The notes under the pieces: model-generated
The model's input: the letters and a program-made list of their open reading frames with translations, nothing else
What the model was told of the DNA's origin: nothing
The model's database searches: none
Shown here: in pieces, positions 1-8,447 of the stretch
Numbering within the stretch: position 1 is the first letter of the stretch
Layout of the letters: each line of letters opens with the position of its first letter
Position numbers and translations under genes: made by a program
Assembly (NCBI RefSeq): GCF_902806695.1
Contig: NZ_CADCXN010000002.1
Span: 20,814-84,813 of the forward strand
Length of the DNA stretch: 64,000 bases
Source of the DNA: Candidatus Methylobacter favarea
GTDB lineage: Bacteria > Pseudomonadota > Gammaproteobacteria > Methylococcales > Methylomonadaceae
Direction: 5' to 3'

Positions 1-1801
1 ACCCTTTATCAAACTTTTTATCAGCCAAGTACAAATCGCCCAGAAGGATGCCCGCGGAAAAATTATCGGGCCTTTTTAATAGTGCCTTATTTAAAAAAGC
101 CACCATTTCACTGCGTTTATTCATATGCTCATAGCAGCGTGCCATATAGCCCAGAGCATCACTATTTTCGGGGAACTTTACTAATAATTCTTTATACAAC
201 CCGACCGCCCTGGAGCATTCGCCCTGGGCCTGAAGAATTTGAGCCTGCAAATAGGTGGCAAGGTCATTGGCGAGCGGATTAGAAGAATCCTGGATTTTTT
301 TCACCCCAGCCTTTGCATTATCCCAGTTATTATCTGCTATATTTATCTTAACCAGCTTTTCGAGCAGGGCAATATTGTCCGGTCTAAGCCTTATCGCCTT
401 TTCTAAAAGTTCCTTTGCATATTTAATATTTTTACTCTTCAAAGCTTTATCATAAACGTACGCCAAGGCCTGGAAATTTGTCGGGTTAGCCTGCAACGCC
501 ATCGAAAATTTTCTGTCAGCCTGTTTCTGATCGCCCTTAGCCAAAAACGCTTCCGCTAATAAAATCAGGGCCTCATCAGAGTCTGGCTTACTCCACATAA
601 CGCTATTTAACAAGTCAATGGCTTGATCATACTGTTTATTTACAAACAATAATCTTGCCCGTAAAATTTTTCCATCGTCGAAATTTGAGTTTGCCTCCAA
701 AATTTCGTCAACCATCCGCTTTGTTGCCAGGTAATCTTTTTGGTCAAATGCAATTTTTGCTAAAATAGTTTTTGCTGTAAGGCCGACATTCGAGTTCTCT
801 TCCAGCTCTATAACACGATTAAGTACTTTCCTGGCTTCATTAAAGTTCTCGCTTACTATCATCCAGTTGGAAAGATCAAGCAACATACGTGGCTGATTCT
901 TATGCTTTTCAGTAAGTTGGTGAAATTGCTCTTCAACCTTTTCTTTATTGGTAACGAACAGGAAATCAAGCAGCATTAACTCTGCCTTGACATTATCGGG
1001 CTCTTCGTCAATAAGCCCCCGCAATACTTCTTCAGCTTCTTTTGTTTTTCCCGACTGTGAATATATTTTAGCCAGCGCAATTTTAAACTCCTGGTTCTCA
1101 GGAGATAAGCTAACCAATTTCTGATAATCGGAAATAACAGCATCTATATTTTCTGTTTTTGCATCCAGCTGAACTTTAAAAAGATGCTGGGATATGTTTT
1201 TGGGATCGGATTTTATGGCTGTATCTATTAAAGCCAAAGCCTGAGTGAAATCTCCCTTTTCAGTGTAAACTAAAGCTTTCAAAGACAAGGCATCGGTAAA
1301 GTTAGGATTCACCTTTAATATGCCATCAATGATGGCAAGGGCTTCATCCGGTTTTTTTTGCCGGATAAGTGCCGAAGCTTTTAAGGCAAGCGCTTCCGGA
1401 TTCTGGCTTGAATCCTTTAAAACAACTTCAGCCTGTTCCAATGCCGCATCGATCTCTCCAAACAAAAGTTGCACTTTCCCCAGCTTTAATCTGGCCTCAG
1501 CATAGGTGGGAGCCAACTCTATTGTCTTTATCAGGTTTTCCCGCATCGCTTTAAACTGCCTGTTTTTCTCATCCAGCAAGGCCAGATAATAATAAGTTTC
1601 AGCGGTATCCTTATCTGACTGGCCGGCCGTTTTTAATTCAAGCTTCGCTTTTTCATATTCTCCTTTATTGAAGTATTCAACTCCGCGTTGCAAATGTTCT
1701 TTTGATTCTTCCTCACTATTACATCCACCCACTAATAGTATTACCGGCAAAATGGATATAATTATTAATTTTTTTTTATCATCGTGATAAAGATCAAACA
1801 T
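1..1801 (-). CDS. TPR-repeat lipoprotein, PrsT-like (partial, runs off left edge)
   Basis: The frame is open from an ATG at 1801 to the window edge without a stop (about 600 codons seen); the C-terminus lies outside. The N-terminus has a lysine-rich start, a hydrophobic stretch and a lipobox ending L-V-G-G-C at about residue 27, so the protein is a predicted lipoprotein. The rest is a continuous series of about 34-residue tetratricopeptide-like helical pairs with recurring A-L-x-x-A and P-x-x-x-x-A patterns. Large TPR lipoproteins of this build include PrsT, which accompanies PEP-CTERM/exosortase loci. The PEP-CTERM-associated acyltransferase at 6404-7165 on the same strand supports that reading, but several kb of broken genes separate them. 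The role is probably scaffolding in export or assembly of exopolysaccharide; this is inference. The TPR lipoprotein call is firm and the PrsT assignment moderate. Confidence 0.8.
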   Translation of the reverse strand, partial: MFDLYHDDKKKLIIISILPVILLVGGCNSEEESKEHLQRGVEYFNKGEYEKAKLELKTAGQSDKDTAETYYYLALLDEKNRQFKAMRENLIKTIELAPTYAEARLKLGKVQLLFGEIDAALEQAEVVLKDSSQNPEALALKASALIRQKKPDEALAIIDGILKVNPNFTDALSLKALVYTEKGDFTQALALIDTAIKSDPKNISQHLFKVQLDAKTENIDAVISDYQKLVSLSPENQEFKIALAKIYSQSGKTKEAEEVLRGLIDEEPDNVKAELMLLDFLFVTNKEKVEEQFHQLTEKHKNQPRMLLDLSNWMIVSENFNEARKVLNRVIELEENSNVGLTAKTILAKIAFDQKDYLATKRMVDEILEANSNFDDGKILRARLLFVNKQYDQAIDLLNSVMWSKPDSDEALILLAEAFLAKGDQKQADRKFSMALQANPTNFQALAYVYDKALKSKNIKYAKELLEKAIRLRPDNIALLEKLVKINIADNNWDNAKAGVKKIQDSSNPLANDLATYLQAQILQAQGECSRAVGLYKELLVKFPENSDALGYMARCYEHMNKRSEMVAFLNKALLKRPDNFSAGILLGDLYLADKKFDKG

Positions 1802-2696
1802 TCTAATCAACCTGCTGAAAATTTATTTTAAAAAAGCTGTTCCGCACATACGCGGCAAGGGCCAACTCTCTCTCTTTTCTTATTTGAAAATGCCCTGCAT
1901 TAGTCCCCCTGTACTTCCCTAGCAGTATAGTCAAGATCTATGCTGCTTTTTGAAGCCTATGACTTCTGCGCCATGTATTGAATTATAAAATGTGGACTAA
2001 AATTACCGAGTTAAGTATAAGCTATTGATAATTATTATAATAATATTATCATGAAAATTATTTTATAAGGCATTAAGTGAAAATCTTTCAAGTTTCCAAT
2101 AGGTTACAGACCAGCTAATGTAGCTGACTTAAAGTGATGCTTCAACTCCGATTTTTCTTAAAATCCCAGCCCCTTCATTGAAAGGTTAAGGACTGGAAAG
2201 TCAGGCCCTGGATGGCAATCACCGCTAGAGTGCGGCATAAATTGAATAACTCAATAAATTGACCAAAACCAGATTACATTGACAGGCAGAATTGACAGGC
2301 AGAATCGAACTCTCCATCACGAAACTCTTTAATCTGATCAATCAAAAGTACTGGCAATAAAGAATCTGCAAAGAGAGACTTTATGAACCGTTATTTTTTA
2401 TCTGTTTTGCAGATGAGCATTTAACGCTTTGGCACAGTTGCCGGAAAACATCGTCTTTCTCGCTTGTCCGGGCAAATTATGAAGTGCCGAATTGACTTTC
2501 TTCGTTAGCAACAAAAATGAGTCGACGTCTGGCACATTTATGAATCTTGAAGATGTAAAGGCGCTGAATATTATTGAACTTGACAGGATAAAACCTGGGC
2601 ATACTTCGATTGCTGCAATTTCACTCTTACCAGTAAGATTAACGGTAAAAACGCTTCACTATTTCAAACATTAATAGGGAGTACTGAAAAATGCCA
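1802..2696. other. Gene-poor AT-rich stretch with a palindrome and a tandem repeat
   Basis: No convincing gene is seen. A weak start context (CAGGTTG) lies just upstream of the lipoprotein ATG on the minus strand. An AT-rich dyad at 2027-2050 has a perfect 14-bp palindromic core (ATTATTATAATAAT) and begins GATAAT and ends TTATC, loosely resembling a Fur-type operator; this is weak. A 13-bp unit, ATTGACAGGCAGA, occurs twice in tandem at 2278-2303. A 60-codon plus-strand frame at 2492-2674 has no recognisable similarity and no good ribosome binding site, so it is not called. Confidence 0.4.
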
Positions 2697-2861
2697 TCAC
2701 GACCGGCGCCTAGTAGTTCCGTTCTGCCTTATCTGTTCGGCCCCATCTTCTTCTAAATACTCTTTCGAGTGCTTAACATCATTAGTTATTTTGGACAGCC
2801 GTTCGTCAATATCTTCCAGCATTTCAATTAACTTATAACGAACCTCATCATATTCTTTCAT
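2697..2861 (-). pseudogene. Truncated TraR/DksA-type regulator, N-terminal fragment only
   Basis: A 54-codon frame starts at ATG 2861 and reads M-K-E-Y-D-E-V-R-Y-K-L-I-E-M-L-E-D-I-D-E-R-L. This matches the N-terminal coiled-coil part of the small TraR/DksA-type proteins, about 110 residues long, in gammaproteobacteria. After about 45 residues the similarity ends in a basic tail and a TGA. The C4 zinc-finger half (C-x2-C...C-x2-C) that defines the family is absent. Read as a 3'-truncated relic beside other broken genes; a functional mini-protein is not excluded. The family call is from recall of typical members, not a search. Confidence 0.55.
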
Positions 2862-3036
2862 CCTAAATCCTGCTTGTTCTCGAGCTTGAGCGCACTTAAT
2901 TCAACAGCTTGCTCTATACTAAACTTTGAGTTCCAGGTATTTATTACTATATCCTACCACTTTCATGCAAAATGACATACATCAACTTCTGAAATCAGGT
3001 CATTTTGCGCAAGCCACATTAAATTCTCCTTACTCT

Positions 3037-3800
3037 ATGCTACCTGCTTGCTGGCGGACAATTGCTGATAAAAGATATGCCCCTGCGCGGGCAAAACTAC
3101 ACTAGCGCATATGTTGCAAAGCCGTTAGGTTTAAACTATCAGCACATTCAATTTATCAGTGATATTTTACCGGCGGATAATATGGGCGCTTCTGTTTTTA
3201 ATGTAAAAACCTTAAGTTCAAATTTCATCGCGGCCCGGTCTTTAATCAAATGATTGTAGCTGATGATTTAACCGCGCGCAGCCCAAAGCGCGCTGCTGCA
3301 ATCCATGGAAGAGCATCAGGTTGGGTTGAAGGAAAAACCTATCCATTACCAAAACCTTTTTTTGTGATTGCTACCCAAAACCCGTCCATCAAATAGCATC
3401 ATCTCCCTTTCCGGAGTCGCAACTGGACTATTTTTTTAATGTGCCTTGAGCCCTGTTACCACGATCGCAAAGTAGAAAGATTATTACGCACCGGGCAGAG
3501 TCTGCATAGCTTGATTGAATCACTGTCTGTGCCTTGCCCTCAGAACAGCTGCAGCTCATGCAAAACGCTGTTACCAAAGTTTATATTTCAATGCCTTACT
3601 CGATTATAGTCCGGCCATTAATAACTTCACACGCAGATCATCAGCCTGTTACTGCTGTGGCCTTTCGCCAAGCGCCGGGTTAGCGCTGTTTACGACCGCC
3701 AAACCCTGGGCCTTTAAGGATTCAGAGCAGCGCTGTTTTTCTGAAGATCTTGCAAGCGATGTTGCAGGCTATGGCCGGGCGGGGATCGTTTAAGATCGGG
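3037..3800 (+). pseudogene. MoxR-family AAA ATPase, decayed
   Basis: Three frames together spell most of a MoxR ATPase. The first piece (3062-3253) carries the segment G-L-N-Y-Q-H-I-Q-F-I-S-D-I-L-P-A-D typical after Walker A. Then comes a frame-shifted stretch with L-L-Q-S-M-E-E-H-Q-V and P-K-P-F-F-V-I-A-T-Q-N-P (the sensor region), and finally a third piece near 3530-3790 with the family's C-terminal lid pattern (I-N-F-T-R-R-S-S...G-L-S-P). The Walker A lysine region expected as G-V-G-K-T reads L-R-G-Q-N-Y. Stops and frameshifts interrupt the gene at least three times, so it cannot make a working ATPase. MoxR genes usually precede DUF58 genes, and the next relic is a DUF58 gene, so an old MoxR-DUF58 operon decayed here. 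Confidence 0.75.
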
Positions 3801-3849
3801 TAACAATATTTCAGAAGCCATTATCGCGCCTGGATAAAGTTGCCGTGCT

Positions 3850-4730
3850 ATGAAATCTCTTTCATTAAAGGAAGGCTTTTTGCCCAGCCGGTTAGTTTTC
3901 GGTGAAAAAGCTGATAATGAGGCGGTAACGCTGAATCCTCGCCGGATATTTATTTTCTTACAAGCCGAGAACTCGCTTTCTTTTATAACAATAATCTCGC
4001 CTATGTACTGGCTTTTTTATCAACCAATATTTTTTTCATTACCATTCTCATAGCTATAATTCACTTGCTGGGCTGATTCCGTTTAAAAGCCCGAGTAAAG
4101 CCGTTTTTGCCGGCGAGCCGCAGAATTTGAAATTCATATTAATAATCTCGTTAATATCGAACTTTATACTCTGCAGCTTGGCCTTCAAAAGATTGAAGAT
4201 ATGATAATCCCGGCGCAGATCAAGACGGTCCTCACGCTTTAGTCAATCACTTAAAAAGAGGCTGGCACGAAGTGGGAAGAGTTAATGTTTCCAGTACATT
4301 TTCGTGGACATTGTTTCGTAGCTGGAAGCCTCGCAAATTAAACTTAAAGTTCGGGTTTACTGGGATTCTCACCTCTGAAAATACCTCTTTCCTAGACGCC
4401 ATCGAGCCAATCTCATGGAGGATTTAGCAAAAAAGGCGCTAATGATTTTTATGGCTGGAGAGGAGTTTTCTGATGACGATTCCATCGAACATTTTCCTAA
4501 AAGCCTTTGCTAAAGACAGGGCCTGTTCAGTCAACAATACGGCAGTAAGAATTCAGCAGAAATTCAGCTGGATTATGACTATGCGCTCGGCATTAGTCAT
4601 GAAGAACGCCCAATCCAATTATGCCGTTGGCTGGTTGATGCAGAAAAAGCCGGAATATCTTATAGCTTCTCATTGCCCGAATTAAAACTTCCGCCTGCCC
4701 AGGACCCCTGGCATTATAAAAATTGAAGTG
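3850..4730 (+). pseudogene. DUF58-domain protein, decayed (partner of the MoxR relic)
   Basis: The start (ATG 3850) is followed by V-T-L-N-P-R-R-I-F-I-F, a typical opening of DUF58 proteins before their two N-terminal membrane helices. Reading then changes frame through a hydrophobic stretch and V-F-A-G-E-P-Q-N-L-K-F, and reaches a C-terminal piece near 4580-4700 with C-R-W-L-V-D-A-E-K-A-G-I-S-Y-S, which fits the family's tail. At least four frame changes or stops interrupt it. In intact operons DUF58 proteins follow MoxR and are thought to cooperate with VWA proteins in envelope assembly. Order and strand match the MoxR relic just upstream. Confidence 0.65.
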
Positions 4731-4839
4731 TTGCGCTACGGTAAGAATTCAGATCCGAATGATTTGAAGAGATTTAACAGCCTGACCTCCAGGCTTAGGT
4801 TTTGTTGATATTTTGTCTGATAAAGTTAAGTTTTGGCCA

Positions 4840-5475
4840 TTTTCAGCGGGAAAAGCCGAATAGAGCAGAACTAACAGACGAAGCGTGGCACACCTTGTAT
4901 GGACTGCTCTTATTGGATTCCAGGGTTTACTTAGTCTGGGGGTAAAAATGCCGGGGTTTTCTAGACACCGTGCTGTAGAGAGGGCCATAGCGGTTATTGC
5001 AGGCCGCACTGGGCAAGTGGAGCGCACTGCTCAAACGCTTTGCAAGCGGGTGCAGGTAGAGCCTCTGACCGAGCTTGCATAAAAGCTGTAGCCCAACGTC
5101 CTGATTGGCAACACATCCTGATCGACAGTACGGGTGCACATGACTACGACAGTGCCGCGCGAGCCTTGTTGCAGTTGACTCGGCTCGGGGCAGGCGCTCT
5201 TCTTGGCGATAAGGGTTATGACAGCGATGCCTTTGTCGAAGCCATCCGGAAACAAGGTATGCAGCCTTCAATGCACTTCTTAGCAAGAGGTTGCAGCGCG
5301 TCATAGTCATTGGTTTCTCTATAATGAATGTCATCTGATTAAATGTACTTTCGGTAAATCAGATATTAGCGGCGAATGTTCTCACGATTTGAAAAGCTCT
5401 TTGAAAAGCTCTTCAGAAACTACATGGGCTTCATCCGTTTCGTTTCAGCTCTGATTTGGCTGCAATAAAATGTCA
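4840..5475 (+). mobile_element. IS5-family transposase remnant, frameshifted
   Basis: Successive frames give an IS5-type transposase outline: R-A-E-L-T-D-E-A-W near 4860, a degenerate middle, then the catalytic-core piece at 5040-5306 with A-V-A-Q-R-P-D-W-Q-H-I-L-I-D-S-T and L-G-D-K-G-Y-D-S-D-A-F-V-E-A-I. After another frame change, H-W-F-L-Y-N-E-C-H-L-I-K-C-T-F-G-K near 5310-5360 matches the C-terminal Y-x2-R-H-L-I-E-x-x-F signature, here with N-E-C in place of x-x-R. Terminal inverted repeats were not located. The element is inactive and abuts the decayed DUF58 gene. Confidence 0.75.
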
Positions 5476-5479
5476 ACAG

Positions 5480-6403
5480 AACCTAACAACCCGAGATAAC
5501 GTCATCGGGGAACCGATGAAAAGATCATAAAACCGATTTGAGGGAACTGTGGGGAAAGAGTCAAGCTTGAACCTATAAAAAACCAGCATGCCCAGCGCAG
5601 AATAAGGCAAAAGTGCTATGACCGGAATTCAAGCTTTAGCACACCTGATTTGCGGCTTTAACAGGGCCAGCGGAGATGAATCAGATTGGAGAGGAATTGG
5701 GCTTTGGCAGGCGCAAAGTCATTCCATAGGGCAACTGTAACTCCACCGGCCGATGTAAAGATAACAACTTGGCGTTTATTGGCTATTTCCATAAAACCCT
5801 GAGCCAGCCTTAAAGGATCTGAGCACGCTAAGGTTAGGGGCATTTATCCGATTAATACGGGGAATTAATTTAGGGTTTAATGGAGTAGTAATTTTTGCCT
5901 GCCGGTCAACATATATTGATAATTAAGATGTTCGGCCTGAAAAAAAGGCCTGACGATGAGAATATCTAATGAATGTCACGACAGGATATAAAACTTTTAC
6001 GCTGGGAGGATCCCAAGCCAATAAAATAACACGCAACAAGGGAACACCCCTTGAAGATAGAGCTAATGGTGAGTACGATGTCTAGACCCTGCAAGGAGAT
6101 TTGATTGATAGCTTCCAAAACTTAAAGTGAAAGAGGTTAGTTCTCTCTGCTTAGACGGTACTTATCGGTAAAACCTGTTGGCGCACTACCGAAAGCACAG
6201 ATATACTTTATTGCTCGAAACTCTGATCAAGGAATATAGCAAGGACCCTGTATATCCCTCTTTTATCGTCAAAATATTTCATTTCCATTAGTTTAGAAAC
6301 AAAAATAGCATTAAAATCAATGGCCGCATTTATCTGTGCCACACCAGAAACAGGCCGACCCTGCCCAAAACTCTGTATTGAGATGCGCCGCCTGTGAGCC
6401 CTG
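5480..6403. other. Non-coding or unrecognised stretch
   Basis: No supported gene. A 61-codon minus-strand frame (5658-5843) looks protein-like in composition but has no family I can name and may be another relic. A small GGCCT/AGGCC hairpin around an A-run lies near 5934-5948. The stretch lies between the IS5 remnant and the 3' end of the acyltransferase gene. Confidence 0.35.
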
Positions 6404-7165
6404 TTAAAATCGGGCGGAGGCTACCTTTTCTTTAAGAAGCCTGGGTATTTCTATTTCAGAACAAAGGCTGTAGCCTTTTTTATAATCATTTAGCCATATG
6501 GAATTAGAAAGAATTTCTTTTAAATCTATTTCAAAAGGAATTCTTTCTCCCTTAAATTGACAAGGCTCGCCTATACGCTTCATAGTGACTCCTTTCTTGC
6601 AAATAATGCGGGCCAATGCATTGGTACATAAAAAGTACCATTTTTTTATGTTGCTTTCCTGGCTATATAGTGCCGCGGCACGAAATAATCCCCAGATAAT
6701 ACTCCGTTCAATTTGTTGGCTGCGGCGGAATGAAATTACATTATCTCCTTTTTTGGATTCCTCATTCTCATCCAGAACAAGATTCTCATCCAGTCCCAGA
6801 GGCGGATCGCAATCTACATTCCGTCTTCTGATTTCTTTTACCAGGCACAATCTTGAAATTTCAATAGCAGAATCAAAAGCATTATTATCAATTGTTTTAG
6901 TAATAATCCCGTGTTGTTCCAGGGGCAGTGGATGTTCATTATTAAAAACCATCCGCATAGCGCCGACCCATTGCCTCGTGTGTCTGGCGCGAACTATAAA
7001 ATGCACAGAAAACTGATCCCATTTATCAATTTCCTGCTCTGTGGGGAAATCGTGCTTGTTTTCAAAGCCCATTTCTTCACAATAAACTTGATATCTTATT
7101 CCGTAATGCTGTTTTTTACTTTCCGGGGTATCTGCTAAAAATACTTCAAAATGCTTATCAAACAT
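6404..7165 (-). CDS. PEP-CTERM/exosortase system-associated acyltransferase
   Basis: The 253-residue product begins with F-E-V-F-L-A-D-T-P-E and R-Y-Q-V-Y-C-E-E-M-G-F-E, the opening of the GNAT-like proteins found with PEP-CTERM/exosortase loci, which resemble autoinducer (acyl-homoserine-lactone) synthases. Further family marks are W-D-Q-F-S-V-H-F-I-V-R, V-G-A-M-R-M-V-F, the conserved E-I-S-R-L-C-L-V segment, and a C-terminal part around L-A-R-I-I-C-K-K-G-V-T-M-K-R-I-G. Length is normal for the family. The substrate is unknown; these proteins are presumed to transfer an acyl group during exopolysaccharide or sorted-protein biogenesis. The upstream AGAGAGAAG is a plausible ribosome binding site. 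No exosortase gene is visible in the window, but the TPR lipoprotein at the left edge is a likely partner. Confidence 0.85.
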   Translation of the reverse strand: MFDKHFEVFLADTPESKKQHYGIRYQVYCEEMGFENKHDFPTEQEIDKWDQFSVHFIVRARHTRQWVGAMRMVFNNEHPLPLEQHGIITKTIDNNAFDSAIEISRLCLVKEIRRRNVDCDPPLGLDENLVLDENEESKKGDNVISFRRSQQIERSIIWGLFRAAALYSQESNIKKWYFLCTNALARIICKKGVTMKRIGEPCQFKGERIPFEIDLKEILSNSIWLNDYKKGYSLCSEIEIPRLLKEKVASARF

Positions 7166-7791
7166 AATTATCTTCTCTCTTGATTGATTTATGGGTAGTT
7201 AGAATTATTTGATAAAGTTTAATAAATAGTCTCCGAAATAAAGCATAATTTACCTAGTTTAATATGGGTTTAAAAACCGGCGCCCTTAATTAGATATGCG
7301 CACCAGATAATAAAAAAGCTTAAAGAAGCCTCTCTGTGCCTTATATTATTGAATGAGATTAAAAACTCTTTAAGTCAATATTAACTTTCTTTGGGTAAAA
7401 CTCTAACCGAGGTTTATTAAAAAAAACTTAAGTAAATATACTAATCCTTTCAAAGGATGAATCCATTGCTTGTCGAAATAACAATTAAGCGTCGACGTCA
7501 CCTAAATTCAGAACTTATCCGTCCAGTAGTGGCAGAATTGCTCTGTTTAAAAAACGAAATTGGCGAAAAATTTAGTTAATCCGCCGTTGTCACGGGCAGA
7601 ATTAAAAGGGTCAAAAAAATGGGTAGCCGGTTGCTGACGGTTAAATAATTAAACATATAACAAAGCTTCGAATATTTGATTGCAGGTAATCATATTCCAT
7701 CCTTGATACCCTAAAAATTCTTATGCCCTTATAATCACTACCGCTAGCAAAATAGTTTTAAAATAATCTAAATAAAAACAGGAGAAAGAAT
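7166..7791. other. Intergenic region, divergent promoters expected
   Basis: An AT-rich gap separates the acyltransferase (minus) from the thioredoxin-like gene (plus), so promoters for both should lie here. I found no confident sigma-54 element (GG-N10-GC) or other operator by eye, and no open frame worth calling. Confidence 0.4.
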
Positions 7792-8355
7792 ATGGCTGCA
7801 ACCCCTTCAAACATGCTGCCTTTGGGCACCCTGGCACCGGACTTTAATTTATCTGATACTATGACGGGCTCTCATAAAACCTTGCAAGCGTTAAAAGGAG
7901 AAAAAGGCACAGTGGTAATGTTTATTTGTAATCATTGCCCTTATGTTCTCCATGTTAAAGACCAGTTAATCGATATTGCCAGACATTACCAAAAAGAAGG
8001 CATTCATTTCATCGCTATCAGTTCCAATGATATTAAGGAGTATCCCCAGGATGCGCCTGATAAAATGAAACAGATGATGGCAAGCTGGGGGCAGCCTTTT
8101 TCTGCTTATCTGTATGATGAAAGCCAGGAAATTGCCAAAGCCTATCAAGCTGCCTGTACGCCGGACATTTATGTATTTGATAAAAGTTTGGCCTGCGTTT
8201 ATCGCGGACGCCTGGACGGCGCCACACCTAAAAACGATATTCCGCTTACAGGCGAAGATTTACGGGGTGCTCTGGATAACTTACTGGCAGGAAAAGCTAT
8301 CAGTGAAAAGCAAATCCCCAGCATCGGTTGCAATATAAAATGGAAAGCCGCATAG
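7792..8355 (+). CDS. Thioredoxin-like/AhpC-TSA-type thiol protein
   Basis: The 187-residue protein has an AhpC/TSA-type start (L-G-T-L-A-P-D-F-N-L-S-D) and a beta strand leading into C46-N-H-C49-P-Y, a thioredoxin-style CxxC at the position of the peroxiredoxin peroxidatic cysteine. It continues through the fold with a cis-proline-like segment, A-A-C-T-P-D-I-Y-V-F-D. This is the layout of the PRX-like single-domain redoxins often annotated as thioredoxin family protein. No signal peptide, so it is cytoplasmic, probably a thiol reductase or peroxidase. AGGAG lies about 9 bases before the ATG. It has its own promoter region upstream and no operon partner closer than the PAS protein 92 bp downstream. 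Confidence 0.85.
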   Translation: MAATPSNMLPLGTLAPDFNLSDTMTGSHKTLQALKGEKGTVVMFICNHCPYVLHVKDQLIDIARHYQKEGIHFIAISSNDIKEYPQDAPDKMKQMMASWGQPFSAYLYDESQEIAKAYQAACTPDIYVFDKSLACVYRGRLDGATPKNDIPLTGEDLRGALDNLLAGKAISEKQIPSIGCNIKWKAA

Positions 8356-8447
8356 CTTTGAGAGACGCTAGACCATCCGCACCTTAACGATTACAGTTTT
8401 TTAGGCAATCGCAGATTAAGGAGGCAGGTCTATCTGGCTAGTCAGCT

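Noticed and set aside
2027..2050. Fur box
   Set aside because: Only the ends resemble the consensus; AT-rich DNA yields such dyads by chance and no iron gene is near.
4749..5334. Several minus-strand frames of 74-135 codons over the IS5 remnant
   Set aside because: The plus strand gives recognisable transposase motifs; the minus-strand frames have no family signal and are shadows.
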